64,000 nt of DNA, from the NCBI GenBank assembly GCA_003282945.1, contig QBYG01000007.1, forward strand, positions 1-64,000, given 5' to 3'. Under the pieces are notes generated by a model. It was given only the letters and a program-made list of their open reading frames with translations. It was not told where the DNA came from and did not search any database. The position numbers and the translations under genes are program-made. This DNA is from Pelagibacteraceae bacterium AG-325-E23. Its GTDB lineage: Bacteria; Pseudomonadota; Alphaproteobacteria; Pelagibacterales; Pelagibacteraceae. Below, in pieces: positions 20,886 through 30,236 of this stretch; the first letter of the stretch is position 1; the number at the start of each line of letters is the position of its first letter.

Positions 20886-22325
20886 ATGGTTATTAAATAC
20901 CTTTTAAAATTATTTTTGGTTTTAATTTTTTTCGTGTCTATCAATCAATCTAAAGCTGACTTTTTTAAAGATATTACATCTTTAATTGAAAATAATGATT
21001 TTAGACTTAGCTATGGCATATCTGTTACAGATGTAAACCGAGATAATAAATATGAATTTGTGGTTACAGGATTTGGTTTTTCAAATTTAGCGTTGTCTTA
21101 TCAAAATGAGAAAATAGTAAACATTAATAAAAATAAAATCTTTGATGATGCTAAAAGAAAAACTATTGGAGTTGCTGCTTGCGACATAGATCAAGATGGA
21201 TTTGAAGAAATATATTTTTTAAATACCGACACCTATAGTGGAGAAAAAAAATATTCAGATAGATTGATTGATACCAATAGTGATAGTTTTATTGATTTAT
21301 TTGAAAAAGGAATTAATAAAAAAAATTTAAACTTAACTGCTGGTAGATCAGTTGTTTGTGTTGATAGAAATGGTGACGGAAAATATGGCATATATGTTGC
21401 CAATTATGGGGGTCCGACTAGGTTTTACGAACAAAGTTCTGGGCAAATACTAGATTTAGCAGAGCAGCTGAAAATTGATAAAATAACTGGCGGAAGAGCT
21501 GTAGTTGCAGGCAATATTTTATCAGGAAAAACTGACATATTTGCTGCAAACGAAAGAGGAAAAAATTTTTTATATTATAATTCTGATGGTTTCTTCCAGG
21601 ATGTAGCTAGGGACTATAAAATTGATGACCAATATGAAAATGGAAGAGGTACAACTTTATCAGATATACTTTATAGAGGAAGATTAGATATAATCACATC
21701 TAATTGGAACGGTTATCATAGGGCTTTTGTATTAGTAGATAACAAATTTAAAGATATTGCTACTCCAACCTACAATATTCCTACTAGAATTAGAACAGTG
21801 ATATCAGCAGACTTTGATAATGACGGCTATGATGAAATATTCATGAATAATATTGGTGAACCAAATAAACTATTCAAAATAAAAGAAAATGGATTTTTTG
21901 AAGAGATAAAATTTCAAAATGGTTACGAGGCCAATGGTTTAGGAACAGGAGCTGCAGTTGCTGACATAGATCAAGACGGAATTTTAGAATTATTAGTTTC
22001 ACATGGAGAGTCTGGTATGCAGCCACTGACGATGTATAAAGCAGATATTAAAAAAGACTTTAATTATATAAGAATTAAACCATTAAATAAGTATGGTGCA
22101 CCTGCAAGAGGAGCAACGGTTATACTTAACTCAAACCTAAGAAATCATGCTAAAACCATAGATGCTGGTTCCGGATATTTGTGTCAAATGGAACCCGTAG
22201 CTCATTACGGTATTAGAGAAAGTGAAAAAAATATTTCAGTAAAAATAGTTTGGACTGATGGTTCTTCACAGTTAATAAAAATAAATGAATTTAATAAAAC
22301 AATAGAAGTAAATCAAAAAAAATAG
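20886..22325 (+). CDS. Secreted FG-GAP/VCBS-repeat protein with ASPIC/UnbV C-terminal domain (CRTAC1-like)
   Basis: Signal peptide; repeats such as VNRDNKYEFVVTG, DIDQDGFEEIYF, DFDNDGYDEIFMNN; C-terminal GAPARGATVIL...YGIRESEKNISVKIVWTDGS. Confidence 0.85.
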   Translation: MVIKYLLKLFLVLIFFVSINQSKADFFKDITSLIENNDFRLSYGISVTDVNRDNKYEFVVTGFGFSNLALSYQNEKIVNINKNKIFDDAKRKTIGVAACDIDQDGFEEIYFLNTDTYSGEKKYSDRLIDTNSDSFIDLFEKGINKKNLNLTAGRSVVCVDRNGDGKYGIYVANYGGPTRFYEQSSGQILDLAEQLKIDKITGGRAVVAGNILSGKTDIFAANERGKNFLYYNSDGFFQDVARDYKIDDQYENGRGTTLSDILYRGRLDIITSNWNGYHRAFVLVDNKFKDIATPTYNIPTRIRTVISADFDNDGYDEIFMNNIGEPNKLFKIKENGFFEEIKFQNGYEANGLGTGAAVADIDQDGILELLVSHGESGMQPLTMYKADIKKDFNYIRIKPLNKYGAPARGATVILNSNLRNHAKTIDAGSGYLCQMEPVAHYGIRESEKNISVKIVWTDGSSQLIKINEFNKTIEVNQKK

Positions 22326-22380
22326 GACAATAACACTCAATTTAATAATTAAACTAATTAAAGTATTCTAAATAGAAATA

Positions 22381-23082
22381 ATGAGAAAATTAAAATACTT
22401 TATAATTTTTTTTCTATTAATAACTTTTAGTTCAATAAAACCCACACATTCAAATCAATTTAATTATTATGCTGATTTAGTAAAAGATTGGCCAAAAATT
22501 TTCCCTGATCAAAATAGAAATGCTGCAGGTCCAAAATTTTTTAAACATATTTTAACAAAAGAAATTACCTACCAAGATTTTATAGAATACAATAAGTTAT
22601 ATTGTGCTGTCTCTGGATCATTGATTGATCCAAACAGCAAACCAGAATTTGTCTATCTTAAAAATGCTGAAAATGACGAGAAAATATGTGGGTTTTATCA
22701 TAAGTGTTGTTATCCATGTTCGTGTGATTTGATGAAATACTCTAAAGTAAAAAAAATGAAATATACTTTTACAGACGGTGAAAAAGAATTTTTTGTTCTC
22801 ACAATAAAAAATCCCTGCAGTAAAAAAGATTTTCCAAGAGAAGTAAATAAGGATTATTTTTGTGATGGAAATAAACTTGATAATAAACAGGTATTTGTAT
22901 TAGATGAGAGGCTGGTAATAGGTTTATTTCATAATGCCACAAAATGTAATTCTCAAAGTATTGTTGCTATTGATAGTCATGAGGTTACTGGACAGTATTG
23001 TGAGCTAAGAAATAATGCTCCTCTTGAGGAAGTTCAGGGTGGTATGGGAGATATATTTATAAGATTGGCCAAAGATAATTAA
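22381..23082 (+). CDS. Secreted cysteine-rich protein of unknown function
   Basis: Signal peptide; motif CGFYHKCCYPCSCD plus further Cys; no family recognised. Confidence 0.75.
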   Translation: MRKLKYFIIFFLLITFSSIKPTHSNQFNYYADLVKDWPKIFPDQNRNAAGPKFFKHILTKEITYQDFIEYNKLYCAVSGSLIDPNSKPEFVYLKNAENDEKICGFYHKCCYPCSCDLMKYSKVKKMKYTFTDGEKEFFVLTIKNPCSKKDFPREVNKDYFCDGNKLDNKQVFVLDERLVIGLFHNATKCNSQSIVAIDSHEVTGQYCELRNNAPLEEVQGGMGDIFIRLAKDN

Positions 23083-23180
23083 ATTATTCCAATTCCTTCT
23101 TTATAAAAATATGCACCTAGAATTAGAATTGCTAAAACATAAATAATTCCAAAAATTGTATATTTGATTTTATTTTTCAT
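23079..23180 (-). CDS. 33-aa single-TM micropeptide candidate: MKNKIKYTIFGIIYVLAILILGAYFYKEGIGII
   Basis: Not in ORF track; ATG directly abuts the dnaJ stop and its stop overlaps the stop of the convergent gene. Confidence 0.55.
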   Translation of the reverse strand: MKNKIKYTIFGIIYVLAILILGAYFYKEGIGII

Positions 23181-24311
23181 TTAATTTTTCCAAAAACTTT
23201 TAGCTTTTTTAAAGAATTTTTTAATACTTGGATTTGATTTTTCATTCTCAATTTCTCTAAATTTCTCAAGTAATTCTTTTTGCTCTTTGTTTAAAGATAC
23301 TGGTACCTCAGTATTCACTTGCACATAAAGGTCTCCATAATCATTTCCTCTCATAAGTGGCATTCCTTTTTCTCTCAACCTAAACTGTTTACCACTTTGT
23401 GTTCCAGCTGGAATTTTTATCTTAGCTTTTCCACCATCTATAGTTGGTATTTTAATTTCAGCTCCTAAAGCAGCATCTGCTATCGAAATTGGACATTCAA
23501 AAAACAAATTTTCTTCAGATCTTTTGAATAATTCATGAGAATTAACATTTATAAATAAATATAAGTCTCCATTACTTGCACCTCTTGATCCTGCTTCCCC
23601 TTTACCGGATAATCTAATCCTAGTTCCATCGTCTACTCCTTTAGGAATAGTTACGGAAAGGCGCTTACTTGCTTGTTTTTTACCTTGACCACCACAACTT
23701 GTGCAAGGATCAGTAATTTGTTCACCTGAACCAGCACATTGCGGGCATGTTTGCTGAACAGTGAAAAAACCTTGGCTAGAACGTACTTGTCCGTGTCCTC
23801 CGCACATAGAACATGTGCTTGCACTTTGACCAGGTTTTGAGCCTGAACCACTACAAGAATCGCATCTATCTGATGTTGAGAATTTAATGTCCTGTTTTTT
23901 TCCAGCATAAGCTTCTTCTAAACTTATAGAGAGATCATATCTTAAATCAGAGCCACGGTTGTTAGATCTTCTTGATCTTCTCCCACCACCACCAAAACCT
24001 TCACCAAAAAAATCCTCAAAAATATCCGAAAAAGAGCCAGAAAAATCAAAGTTTCCAAAACCACCTCGTCCACCTCCACCACCATTTTCAAATGCAGCAT
24101 GTCCAAAATTATCATAATTTTGTTTTCTTTCTGAATTTGATAGGACGTGATAAGCTTCTGAGGCTTCTTTGAATTTTTCCTCAGCACCTTTGTCACCTTT
24201 ATTTTTATCAGGATGATGTTTTACTGCTTGCTTTCTGTAAGCTGCTTTTATTTGGTCTGGATTAGCACTCTTTTCAACACCTAAGACATCGTAGTAATCT
24301 CTTTTTGCCAT
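23181..24311 (-). CDS. dnaJ: Chaperone DnaJ
   Basis: J-domain with HPDKN, G/F-rich region, CxxCxGxG zinc fingers. Confidence 0.98.
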   Translation of the reverse strand: MAKRDYYDVLGVEKSANPDQIKAAYRKQAVKHHPDKNKGDKGAEEKFKEASEAYHVLSNSERKQNYDNFGHAAFENGGGGGRGGFGNFDFSGSFSDIFEDFFGEGFGGGGRRSRRSNNRGSDLRYDLSISLEEAYAGKKQDIKFSTSDRCDSCSGSGSKPGQSASTCSMCGGHGQVRSSQGFFTVQQTCPQCAGSGEQITDPCTSCGGQGKKQASKRLSVTIPKGVDDGTRIRLSGKGEAGSRGASNGDLYLFINVNSHELFKRSEENLFFECPISIADAALGAEIKIPTIDGGKAKIKIPAGTQSGKQFRLREKGMPLMRGNDYGDLYVQVNTEVPVSLNKEQKELLEKFREIENEKSNPSIKKFFKKAKSFWKN

Positions 24312-24339
24312 AACTAGTTATAGACAAATGGTTGATATT

Positions 24340-26259
24340 TTAGGCGCTTTTTTCTTTATCGTCTTTTACTTCTTCAAAGTCTGCATCAACAACATTATCG
24401 TCTTTTTTCCCTTCATCTTTAGCATCTTTAGGTGCATCACCAGGTTTTGTACTTTGTTGTGATTTGTAAATAGCTTCGCCTAGTTTCATTGAAGCTTGAA
24501 CCAAATCTTGAGTTTTTTTCTTAATTTCTTCAACATCAGTTCCTTTTAATGCGTTTCTTACATTAGCAGATGCATCTTCAATAGCTTTTTTGTCTGCATC
24601 AGAAACTTTACTACCATGCTCTTTCAAATTTTTTTCAGTAGAATGAAGTAGAGTATCAGCCTGATTTCTTGCATCTACAGCTTCTCTTTTCTTTTTGTCA
24701 GCCTCTTTATTTGTCTCAGCATCTTTAACCATTTGATTTATTTCATCATCACTTAAACCACCTGATGCCTGAATTTGAATTTTTTGTTCTTTACCAGTTC
24801 CCTTATCTTTCGCAGAAACATTTACAATTCCGTTTGCATCGATATCAAATGTAACTTCAATTTGAGGAACTCCTCTTGGAGCTGGGGCTATACCAACTAG
24901 TTCAAAATTACCCAAAACTTTATTATCTGAAGCCATATCTCTTTCACCCTGCAAAACTCTAATTGAAACCGCTGGTTGGCTATCTTCAGCTGTTGAAAAA
25001 ACTTGGCTTTTTTTGGTTGGTATTGTTGTATTTTTCTCTATTAATTTAGTAGAAACTCCACCTAAAGTCTCTATTCCAAGTGAAAGCGGTGTAACGTCTA
25101 ACAATAACACGTCTTTAACATCACCTTGCAACACTCCAGCTTGAATAGCAGCACCCATTGCAACAACTTCATCTGGATTTACAGATTTATTTGGTTCTTT
25201 ACCAAAAAAATTTTTAACTTCCTCTATAACTTTTGGCATTCTCGTCATTCCACCAACAAGTATTATTTCATCAATTTCACTAGCACTTAAACCAGCATCT
25301 TTGAGAGCTGTCTCACAAGGAGGAATTGTTCTAGAAATAAGATCTTCAACAAGAGCCTCAAGTTTAGCTCTAGTCATTTTCATGTTAATGTGTTTCGGAC
25401 CAGTTTTATCTGCTGTGATAAAAGGTAAATTAATCTCAGTTTGAGCGGCTGATGATAATTCAATTTTTGCTTTCTCTGCAGCCTCCTTGAGTCTTTGCAA
25501 CGCTAATTTATCAGATTTTAAATCAATACCATTTTCTTTTTTAAATTCAGCTAATAAGTAATCGACAATTGTATTGTCAAAATCTTCACCACCTAAAAAA
25601 GTATCACCATTTGTAGACTTTACTTCGAATACTCCGTCTCCTAGTTCAAGTATCGAAACATCAAAAGTACCTCCACCTAAATCATAAACTGCAATCTTAT
25701 TGCTTGTTTTTTTGTCTAATCCATAAGCAAGCGCTGCTGCTGTTGGTTCGTTAATAATTCTTAAAACTTCTAAACCTGCAATTTTACCTGCATCTTTAGT
25801 TGCTTGTCTTTGCGCATCATTAAAATAAGCTGGAACAGTAATTACAGCTTGTTTAACTTCTTGGCCCAAATATTTTTCTGCAGTCTCTTTCATTTTCTGA
25901 AGTGTAAATGCAGAAATTTGAGATGGCGAATATTTATTACCTTTAGCTTCTATCCAAGCATCTCCTTTATCAGAGTTAACAATCTTAAATGGTGCAGTTT
26001 CAACATCTTTTTTAACAGAAGGATCGTCAAAATTTCGTCCGATTAATCTTTTAACAGCAAATATTGTATTTTCGGGATTTGTTACCGCTTGTCTTTTTGC
26101 AGGTTGCCCAATTAATTTCTCATCATTTTCAGAAAATGCAACTACAGACGGTGTTGTTCTTGCGCCTTCCGCGTTTTCTAAAACTTTAGCTTGTGTACCT
26201 TCCATCACAGAAACGCAAGAGTTTGTTGTTCCTAAATCTATTCCTATTACTTTACTCAT
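24340..26259 (-). CDS. dnaK: Chaperone DnaK
   Basis: [20 protein letters not shown]70 signatures; acidic C-terminus. Confidence 0.99.
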   Translation of the reverse strand: MSKVIGIDLGTTNSCVSVMEGTQAKVLENAEGARTTPSVVAFSENDEKLIGQPAKRQAVTNPENTIFAVKRLIGRNFDDPSVKKDVETAPFKIVNSDKGDAWIEAKGNKYSPSQISAFTLQKMKETAEKYLGQEVKQAVITVPAYFNDAQRQATKDAGKIAGLEVLRIINEPTAAALAYGLDKKTSNKIAVYDLGGGTFDVSILELGDGVFEVKSTNGDTFLGGEDFDNTIVDYLLAEFKKENGIDLKSDKLALQRLKEAAEKAKIELSSAAQTEINLPFITADKTGPKHINMKMTRAKLEALVEDLISRTIPPCETALKDAGLSASEIDEIILVGGMTRMPKVIEEVKNFFGKEPNKSVNPDEVVAMGAAIQAGVLQGDVKDVLLLDVTPLSLGIETLGGVSTKLIEKNTTIPTKKSQVFSTAEDSQPAVSIRVLQGERDMASDNKVLGNFELVGIAPAPRGVPQIEVTFDIDANGIVNVSAKDKGTGKEQKIQIQASGGLSDDEINQMVKDAETNKEADKKKREAVDARNQADTLLHSTEKNLKEHGSKVSDADKKAIEDASANVRNALKGTDVEEIKKKTQDLVQASMKLGEAIYKSQQSTKPGDAPKDAKDEGKKDDNVVDADFEEVKDDKEKSA

Positions 26260-26278
26260 AATTTATTACCTCTCGAAC

Positions 26279-26306
26279 ATATAAGTGCTAATTTTTAGAC
26301 TACAAC
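26279..26306 (-). promoter_or_regulatory. Candidate RpoH (sigma32)-type promoter upstream of dnaK: GTTG-N17-CTTATAT
   Basis: Resembles the alphaproteobacterial RpoH consensus CTTG-N17-CyTATnT with the expected spacing; the predicted start would sit very close to the Shine-Dalgarno, which weakens the call. Confidence 0.3.
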
Positions 26307-26338
26307 CGTCTATAAAATTTAAATTTTGCTTGTTTTTA

Positions 26339-26986
26339 TTAGTTTTTTTCATCTTTTTGTTCATCTTTTAGTTCCTCTTTTGCTTTTTTCTTAGAAACAC
26401 CAACTAAGGAAGGTCTCAATAATCTTTCTTTCATCATAAATCCTTTTTGTATTTCTTGAACAATTGTTCCAGGCTCTTTTGTATCATCCTCAACTTCCAT
26501 CATTGCTTGATGAAGATTTGGATCAAGTTTTTCATTAATTGACTTTATAGGATCAATATTATTCTTTTTAAAAATTGAGAGCATATCATTGTTTATAATA
26601 TCTAAATGCTCAACGATTTTTTTAAGTGCATCTGAATTTTTTAATATTTCATCGTTTTCTAATACAGCTTTTGATCTCTCTAGATTATCCAACAAGTTTA
26701 ATGCCTCCTTAGCAAAAGAATATCCTCCATATTCGTAAGCATCGTCTCTTTCTTTTTCAAACCTTCGTCTCTGATTTTCCATTTCAGCAAATGTTCTTGC
26801 TAACTTATCTTTGAGAGTTTCTAATTCTTCTTCTGGGCTCAGTTTTTGAACTTCTTCTTTTTCAGTATCTAATTTTTTTTCTCCTTTTTCTTGATCTGAA
26901 TTATCATTTTCTTTAGATTTGGTATTTAATTCCTCATCCGTAGGAGTACTTTTATCATTATTTTCTTTTAATTCTTCCTTGTCCAT
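26339..26986 (-). CDS. grpE: Nucleotide exchange factor GrpE
   Basis: ARTFAEMENQRRRFEKERDDAYEYG; GrpE C-terminal beta domain; upstream of dnaK. Confidence 0.95.
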   Translation of the reverse strand: MDKEELKENNDKSTPTDEELNTKSKENDNSDQEKGEKKLDTEKEEVQKLSPEEELETLKDKLARTFAEMENQRRRFEKERDDAYEYGGYSFAKEALNLLDNLERSKAVLENDEILKNSDALKKIVEHLDIINNDMLSIFKKNNIDPIKSINEKLDPNLHQAMMEVEDDTKEPGTIVQEIQKGFMMKERLLRPSLVGVSKKKAKEELKDEQKDEKN

Positions 26987-27021
26987 ATTGTTTATATGGT
27001 AAGAAAACGTATAATTTCCAG

Positions 27022-27624
27022 ATGCCTAAAAAAAAAATTAAAGAGATATTTATTGGCTCAAATAATAAAGGAAAACTAAAGGAAATAGCAGATCTTTTAC
27101 CCAAAAGCTTAAAAATTTATTCAAATCTGGACTTTAAAATACCTAGCCCTGTAGAAACTGGAACCACATTTAAACAAAACTCTCTTTTAAAGGCAAAATA
27201 TTTTTCAACAAAAACTAATAAAATTTGTATGTCAGATGACTCAGGAATTGAGATTGATATTTTAGACAAAGCTCCTGGAGTATATTCAGCAGATTGGTCA
27301 GGAAAAAAAAGAAATTTCAATTTAGCTATTAAAAAAGTTTTTAGAGAAATTTCTAAAAAAGATAAAAATTGGAAAAAAAAGAAATTAAGTGCAAGATTTA
27401 TTTGTGTGCTCACTATCTTTTGGCCAAATGGAAAATTTGTAAGTAAAATTGGTAAAATCGAAGGACGAATATCTAATTTAAGAAGAGGAAAAAATGGTTT
27501 TGGATATGATCCAATTTTTATACCTAAAGGAAAAAGATTAACTTTTGGTGAGATGGATCCTCATAAAAAATATAGTATAGACCATCGTTCCAATGCATTT
27601 AAAAAAATTAAAAAATTTTTCTAA
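27022..27624 (+). CDS. rdgB: XTP/dITP diphosphatase
   Basis: IGSNNKGKLKEIADLL, CMSDDSGIEIDIL, GFGYDPIFIPKG. Confidence 0.95.
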   Translation: MPKKKIKEIFIGSNNKGKLKEIADLLPKSLKIYSNLDFKIPSPVETGTTFKQNSLLKAKYFSTKTNKICMSDDSGIEIDILDKAPGVYSADWSGKKRNFNLAIKKVFREISKKDKNWKKKKLSARFICVLTIFWPNGKFVSKIGKIEGRISNLRRGKNGFGYDPIFIPKGKRLTFGEMDPHKKYSIDHRSNAFKKIKKFF

Positions 27625-28759
27625 ATTTATTATCCTCAATGCTGTAGAAGTTTAGTTGATGAGTAATAGTATTTTTACCTATCTCAAAAATTCCAATTTT
27701 TCCTTTAAATTTATTATTTTTATAAAATATTTTTTTTGAAATATTGAAATCATTTTCATAAATTAAAAAATAGACTAATCCTATTAAATCATAACTTAAA
27801 AATGAAAGTTGATCTCCATCTAAACCATAAATATTTTTGAAATCATTCATAAAAAGTTCATAATTAACTTTATTTATTGATGGAAAATATATTGGATGAA
27901 GAGAATTTTCTTTTAACAAACTTTCATCAAACCATTGATTTAAAGTAATATATGAAATTCTTTTTGATGAGACATCTGTATACAGAAGTGATGTAGCCAC
28001 ACTTTTTAAATTTTCGTCAAAATCTGCAATTATAACTGAGTCAAAATCTATATTTCCTAATGTGTCTCTCTTTTTTAAATTTTGAATTCTTCTCTCTTTA
28101 TCTTTAAATGACAAACCTTCTATTCTTTTTATTTCATACTTGAGATTATTTTTTCTTATTTGATATTTTGTCAAATCCTCAATTTGTTTAGTAAGTTTTG
28201 TTGGTTCTCTGTCATAATAAAATACTTTTTTGTGTTTAATTTTTGTTTTATTTATTGCTTCTTCTATTTCTTTTTTAAATTGCGATTTTGGAATTAAAAA
28301 AATACTTTTTGATAAATTATTTTTATCATTAAATTTTTTTATTGTTTGTAATTGAGATATAGCATTAACACCTGCACTAATAACATTTTTCGGGTTGTTG
28401 ATTAATTTATTAGTAAAAGATATGAAAGTTATATCTTTTAGGTCATCAAGATATTTAGTACTTTCATTAAATACAGGTCCAATAACTATTTTTACACCTT
28501 CTTTATACAACTCTTTTGATACTTTTAAGGCATCAATCGGATTTGATCTTGTATCTTTTGGAATTATTTCAATTCTATCATCATTTATTTTATTTATAGC
28601 CATTCTTATTGATTTAATAATTTTTTCACCAATTAAAGAATTTTCTCCACTCAGAGGAACAATTAATCCAATCCTTATTTTTTCAGATGCAAATACATTT
28701 TGATTAAAAATGGAGAAACTTAATAGTAAAAATAATAATAATTTAATTAAAGTTTTCAT
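27608..28759 (-). CDS. Penicillin-binding protein activator / periplasmic Leu-binding-fold (LpoA/YraM-like) protein
   Basis: Signal peptide; KIRIGLIVPLSGENSLIGEKI; divergent to rsmI. Confidence 0.8.
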   Translation of the reverse strand: MKTLIKLLLFLLLSFSIFNQNVFASEKIRIGLIVPLSGENSLIGEKIIKSIRMAINKINDDRIEIIPKDTRSNPIDALKVSKELYKEGVKIVIGPVFNESTKYLDDLKDITFISFTNKLINNPKNVISAGVNAISQLQTIKKFNDKNNLSKSIFLIPKSQFKKEIEEAINKTKIKHKKVFYYDREPTKLTKQIEDLTKYQIRKNNLKYEIKRIEGLSFKDKERRIQNLKKRDTLGNIDFDSVIIADFDENLKSVATSLLYTDVSSKRISYITLNQWFDESLLKENSLHPIYFPSINKVNYELFMNDFKNIYGLDGDQLSFLSYDLIGLVYFLIYENDFNISKKIFYKNNKFKGKIGIFEIGKNTITHQLNFYSIEDNKFRKIF

Positions 28760-28795
28760 TTAACTCCTAATAATATACTTAATTAAATAATTCAT

Positions 28796-29647
28796 ATGAA
28801 TTTAAACAACAATAAATTTAAACCAGGGCTATATTGTGTTGCCACACCAATTGGAAACATGGGTGATATTTCATTTAGAGCCATTAAAATCCTTCAAGAG
28901 TCTGATTTAATCTTGTGTGAAGATACTAGAGTTACAAAAAAAATACTCCAGAAGTTCGAAATAAACAAAAAACTTACTTCAAATCATAAATTTAATGAAA
29001 AAAAAAATTTAGACAAAGTATTGGAAATTCTAAAAAATAAAAAAATAGTTTCCCTAGTTTCAGATGCTGGAACACCCGCTGTTTCCGATCCTGGACGAAT
29101 ACTAGTTAAAGAGTGTATAAAAAATGGGATTGATATTTTTCCACTTCCAGGAGCGTCTGCGGTTAGTGCCGCAATATCAATAAGTGGTTTTTCTGATAAT
29201 TTTTATTTTTGTGGATTTCTTCCTGAAAAACAAAGTCAAACTAAAAAATTATTCAAAAATTTATCATCACTTGAGAGTTCAATCGTATTTTTCATATCAC
29301 CGAATAAACTCTATAAAAGAGTCGATGATATAAAAGAATTTTTTTTGAACAGAAATATTATTATTTGTAGAGAAATTTCAAAATATCACGAAGAATATAT
29401 TAGAACTTCAATTAAAGAGTTATCAAATGTTAATTTTTCAAGGAAAGGTGAAATAACAGTTATTATTTCTGAACCAATAAAACAAAAATTAAGTTTTAAT
29501 GAGCTTGAAGAATCAGATAAGAGAAAGATAAATCAATTAATTAAAAAAATGTCTATAAAAGATATAGTTAAAAAAATTTCTGATGGTAAAGAAATTTCTA
29601 AAAAACTCATTTATAATTATTGCCTTGAAAAAAAAAATGAAAATTAA
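28796..29647 (+). CDS. rsmI: 16S rRNA (cytidine1402-2'-O)-methyltransferase
   Basis: GLYCVATPIGNMGDISFRAI, CEDTRVTKKIL, VSDAGTPAVSDPG, LPGASA. Confidence 0.97.
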   Translation: MNLNNNKFKPGLYCVATPIGNMGDISFRAIKILQESDLILCEDTRVTKKILQKFEINKKLTSNHKFNEKKNLDKVLEILKNKKIVSLVSDAGTPAVSDPGRILVKECIKNGIDIFPLPGASAVSAAISISGFSDNFYFCGFLPEKQSQTKKLFKNLSSLESSIVFFISPNKLYKRVDDIKEFFLNRNIIICREISKYHEEYIRTSIKELSNVNFSRKGEITVIISEPIKQKLSFNELEESDKRKINQLIKKMSIKDIVKKISDGKEISKKLIYNYCLEKKNEN

Positions 29648-30230
29648 AAAAATTTTTATATTGTTCATTTTTGTAATTATTACAGGGTGTGTTGGTTATT
29701 CATCGACAGGAGTTTTGGGAACTGGAGTATCTATTGCATTAGATCCTAGAAGTTTAGGAACACAAATAGACGACTCATTAATGCAACAAAACCTTAGAGC
29801 GAGATTGGTATCAGCAGACAAAAGTTACATTATATCAGTAAAAACAAAAATACTTGATGGAAGGATATTTCTTACAGGCAAAGTAAATTCTGTTGAGGAT
29901 AAACTTAAAATTACAAAGTTGGCTTGGGAAATTAAAGGTGCTAGATCGGTTAAGAACGACTTGCAAATAAAAGAAAAATTTAATTTTAAAAGATCTGCTA
30001 AAGATCTTCTTATAACCTCTCAACTTAGAGCAGCTATAATAGGTAATAAAAAAATTAAATCAGTTAACTACAACATCGATACTTATAAAAAAAATGTTTA
30101 TATTTACGGTATTGCACAAAATAAAACTGAAAGAGACGAGATAACTAAAGAGGCTAAGCAAATTCTGGATGTTGAAGATGTAATTACAAGTATTTTCTTA
30201 GTTGAAGATTTAAGAGTTCTTAAAAAATAA
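29637..30230 (+). CDS. BON-domain outer-membrane lipoprotein (DolP/YraP-like); ATG trimmed from 29583
   Basis: MKIKKIFILFIFVIITGCVG lipobox; two BON-like repeats (GRIFLTGKVNSVEDKLKIT..; KNVYIYGIAQNKTERDEIT). Confidence 0.85.
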   Translation: MKIKKIFILFIFVIITGCVGYSSTGVLGTGVSIALDPRSLGTQIDDSLMQQNLRARLVSADKSYIISVKTKILDGRIFLTGKVNSVEDKLKITKLAWEIKGARSVKNDLQIKEKFNFKRSAKDLLITSQLRAAIIGNKKIKSVNYNIDTYKKNVYIYGIAQNKTERDEITKEAKQILDVEDVITSIFLVEDLRVLKK

Positions 30231-30236
30231 TATATT

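Noticed and set aside
23651-24196. Antisense and out-of-frame ORFs within dnaJ (85, 84 and 66 aa)
   Set aside because: Low-complexity shadow ORFs from the DnaJ G/F-rich and zinc-finger codons.
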